Under the pieces are notes generated by a model that was given only the letters and a program-made list of their open reading frames with translations, was not told the origin of the DNA and did not search any database. The position numbers and the translations under genes were made by a program. Positions 62,040 to 64,000 of a stretch of 64,000 bases of DNA are shown here, one piece after another. The stretch is from Sparassis latifolia (taxonomy: Eukaryota; Basidiomycota; Agaricomycetes; Polyporales; Sparassidaceae): the NCBI GenBank assembly GCA_018466975.1, contig CM031561.1, forward strand, positions 4,092,001 through 4,156,000, read 5' to 3'. The number at the start of each line of letters is the position of its first letter. Within the stretch, counting starts at the first letter, position 1.

Positions 62040-62422
62040 GTAGCTTTGAGATAATCCACCTTCTCTCGACTTTTGTGAGGGAAAGGTGGATCATCTATGT
62101 TGCTAAGACATGATCCAATGTACATAGAGTTGACTCAACAAGTGGATCATCCAGAGATGATCTTAGCTGAGATAATCCAAGTCAAGATAATCTTAATTGG
62201 ACTTCGGATAATCTTGCACAGGATAATCCCACCTGAGGTACTCACACTGAAGATAATCTAGTCCACACTGGCGAGAGATAATCATTGGATGATCCTGCTT
62301 AAGATAATCTCAGACAAGATCATCATAAGATCATCCATATGGGACTGCTTAGTTAGGGGGAAGTTAATCCTTTTTCTGTGCTTATTAGCACTAAAGATTA
62401 TCCTCGATAACTGACATCACTG
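62040..62422. repeat. Right subterminal and terminal repeats of the KDZ element
   Basis: Many copies of GATAATCC, GATAATCT, GATCATCC and their complements between 62045 and 62340, then the inverted end starting near 62355 (GGGAAGTTAATCC). Confidence 0.7.
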
Positions 62423-64000
62423 CCTTCCGCCCGTTGGATTACACAAGATATTCATACGGATAGCTCGTCTGTTCTATTGGTGAGTCTTGGTTATATGGAT
62501 CAATCTAGTACTCACTTCAATCTCGCAGGATAGACAAAGTGAAGGTTGTGCAGAAAACGAAGCATCTGTGTCGCATATTTGTGCTTACCGCAGCCTTTGA
62601 AGATGAAGATCCACGGCATGAAGCAGTCCTCAACATGCCCAATGTCCCTGGCGTTCAAGGCATACGACATTTCCTCATAGAGAAGAAAGTATTGTTCCTT
62701 GAGGAGGGTATTCTCGAGTTTCTGGTCCCGAGATTCAGGCGGCTGGATACGGACCTCCGAGAATTGATTACCAGCAACGTACTTCGAGATTAATATTGTT
62801 GCAATGGCTTCAATATCCTCCCATGAGGGTTTCGTACCTGCCCAGGCTTTGAGACTGGGAAACTTTGTGCGTCATTGGCTGATCTCTTGTCTCCAGCAGT
62901 CTAGCCATGAGATGATGCCAACATGCTGGATAACCTCGTACATTCGTCGAAAACCTGGTTTGCTTCCAATTTTGCTAGTCTCTTTCGGTCTGATCTCTGT
63001 CACCTGCTTCATTAGGCTCATCTCATCCTCCCAGGTCACTTTCAGCTGGATGAAGATTTTCCACAGTGCATCTGCGCACACCATCTTAAGGTGGAAGAGG
63101 CCCATCACAAAGATGACAAATTGGAACCAACGCCAAGGTTTGACTTCTTCTGCGCATGATTGCTGAAGACTTTGAACTCTCTCACAAGTTGACAGGTCAC
63201 TGTGAACAAGTATGACATGGTTGCCAATGTCAACGCGCCCGGGTTTTTCTTGCAGATCACCAACTCCCCCTTGTCCAAAGAGATTCTCCAGTGTGTCGCA
63301 GTTTCCTTGAACAGTGGACTGATTTATATCCATTCCTTCTGCTGGCACTTGTTTTGATTTTAGAAGTGGAATCTGGTCGATTGTTTCGGGACGCGCTAAA
63401 CAATCGACAAAGCCCCGAAAGTATTCTGGTCCATGGTGAACTAGGTCATAGAAATTTTCAATGATTGAATCGCTGACAGCGAGAAAGGCCTGATGCATGA
63501 GGAGTCTCGGGGTGGACGGTAAGAAGTTTAGTGAAGTCGACACCGCGGCAGCGTGAAATTAACGGGATTGATTTTTGATTTTTTCCAAAGCTCTTTCGCA
63601 CACTGCAAGTCCTCTGTTGCTACTTCGTGGTCAAGATGCAGAAGAGTTCCCGATGTTAGGTGAAGTAAGGTGTCCTGTGGCTTCTCGACAGTCGGTACGA
63701 GGTGCTTCACATCGACGTCAAAATTGTCATATGCATACCTGGCAAGGAGTGTTTGGCCCAATCTTTGATCTCTGATGCTGATTCACGCGACAGACTTGAC
63801 ACTGCATCATCAATTGCAGACCTTGAGATAGATATTCCGATATGAGAGATGAGCTCGACAATGGTCTCCAGAGTATTGCAAGCATGCAGGAACATCTCAA
63901 CCATACTCTGTAGTGCATTACAGCATTGGTGAGTGCTCTGCATCATAATGCTTATGCAGATAACCTTTTTCTATGGTCCCTGTTAGAACAATTTTGAAGG
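62423..64000 (-). pseudogene. DUF6589-type protein, 5' part (continues past the window)
   Basis: The minus-strand gene enters from the right edge. In order: FLHACNTLETIVELISHIG, SRESASEIK, then after a one-base slip in an A-run (about 63763-63766) LGQTLLARYAYDNFDVDVK, LLHLTSGTLLHLDHEV, LLMHQAFLAVSDSII, VKPWRWFQFVIFVMGLFHLK, and on the other side of an intron at about 62870-62790 LYEEMSYALNARDIGHVED with WIFIFKGCGKHKYATQ. It ends at NILCNPTGG at 62423, exactly where the KDZ element starts. Domain of unknown function; the conserved middle with DNFDV may be a nuclease-like or polymerase-like core, but this is a guess. Confidence 0.7.

Larger units (their letters stand above)
48123..62422. mobile_element. 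14.3-kb KDZ-type DNA transposon with passenger genes
   Basis: The two ends are inverted copies: TGTCAGTTATNNAGGATAATC continuing through TTTAGTGCTAATAAGCACA, then AAAAAGGATTAACTTCCC. The matching stretch runs from about 48129 on the left and ends at about 62416 on the right, some 60 bp long. CCTTCCGC stands at 48115-48122 and again at 62423-62430, a 7-8 bp target duplication. Inside are a plus-strand CxC + KDZ transposase (58419-61930) and, on the minus strand, several conserved passenger genes. Both subterminal regions are dense in GGATAATCC/GGATGATC words. KDZ (Kyakuja, Dileera, Zisupton) elements are class II transposons of fungi and some animals. All large genes carry stops or shifts, so it is probably immobile unless helped in trans. 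The exact first base is uncertain by one. Confidence 0.85.

Noticed and set aside
48123..62422. TET/JBP oxygenase gene expected with KDZ elements
   Set aside because: I looked for the HxD...H iron-binding pattern in the passenger frames and saw no convincing candidate.

Overview
The window is nuclear DNA of a filamentous basidiomycete, most likely an agaricomycete and probably a polypore (an inference from protein style). Genes are split by many short introns (about 45-65 bp), mostly GT-AG. The gene families are typical of this group: an F-box protein of the polypore type, a Crinkler-like effector relic, a TOK-type potassium channel, an OPT transporter, KDZ transposon genes and a chromovirus.

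The left and central part (1-36.5 kb) is ordinary chromosome with islands of decayed DNA. From left to right it holds the 3' end of a ChAPs (Chs5/Arf1-binding) exomer gene (+), an SF1 Upf1-like helicase (+, 10 exons), a broken F-box gene (-), two small inverted-repeat elements, a short-chain dehydrogenase (+, 9 exons), HMG-CoA reductase (-, 7 exons), about 10 kb of gene-poor DNA, orotate phosphoribosyltransferase (-, with a one-base frame break near its 3' end), a two-pore TOK-type K+ channel (+, 9 exons) and an OPT oligopeptide transporter (-). The gene-poor stretch carries diverged duplicate blocks, a 354-bp foldback MITE and a Crinkler-like pseudogene.

From about 39 kb to the right edge the window is a nest of mobile DNA. 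A complete but dead Ty3/Gypsy chromovirus (39082-44667, minus strand, 5-bp target duplication) lies just upstream of a RecQ-like helicase gene. That helicase converges on a DUF6589-type gene on the other strand. The DUF6589-type gene is split by a 14.3-kb element (48123-62422) that has terminal inverted repeats, a 7-8 bp target duplication, clusters of GGATAATCC-like subterminal repeats, a CxC/KDZ transposase and several passenger genes on the opposite strand. Joining the two flanks re-creates the DUF6589 reading order. The RecQ-like + DUF6589 pair therefore looks like an older locus, possibly itself a mobile unit, later hit by the KDZ element and the retrotransposon.

All three layers carry in-frame stops that fit C-to-T changes on the coding strand, mostly CGA to TGA. 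This fits methylation-linked decay of mobile DNA. I found no tRNA, rRNA or CRISPR array.
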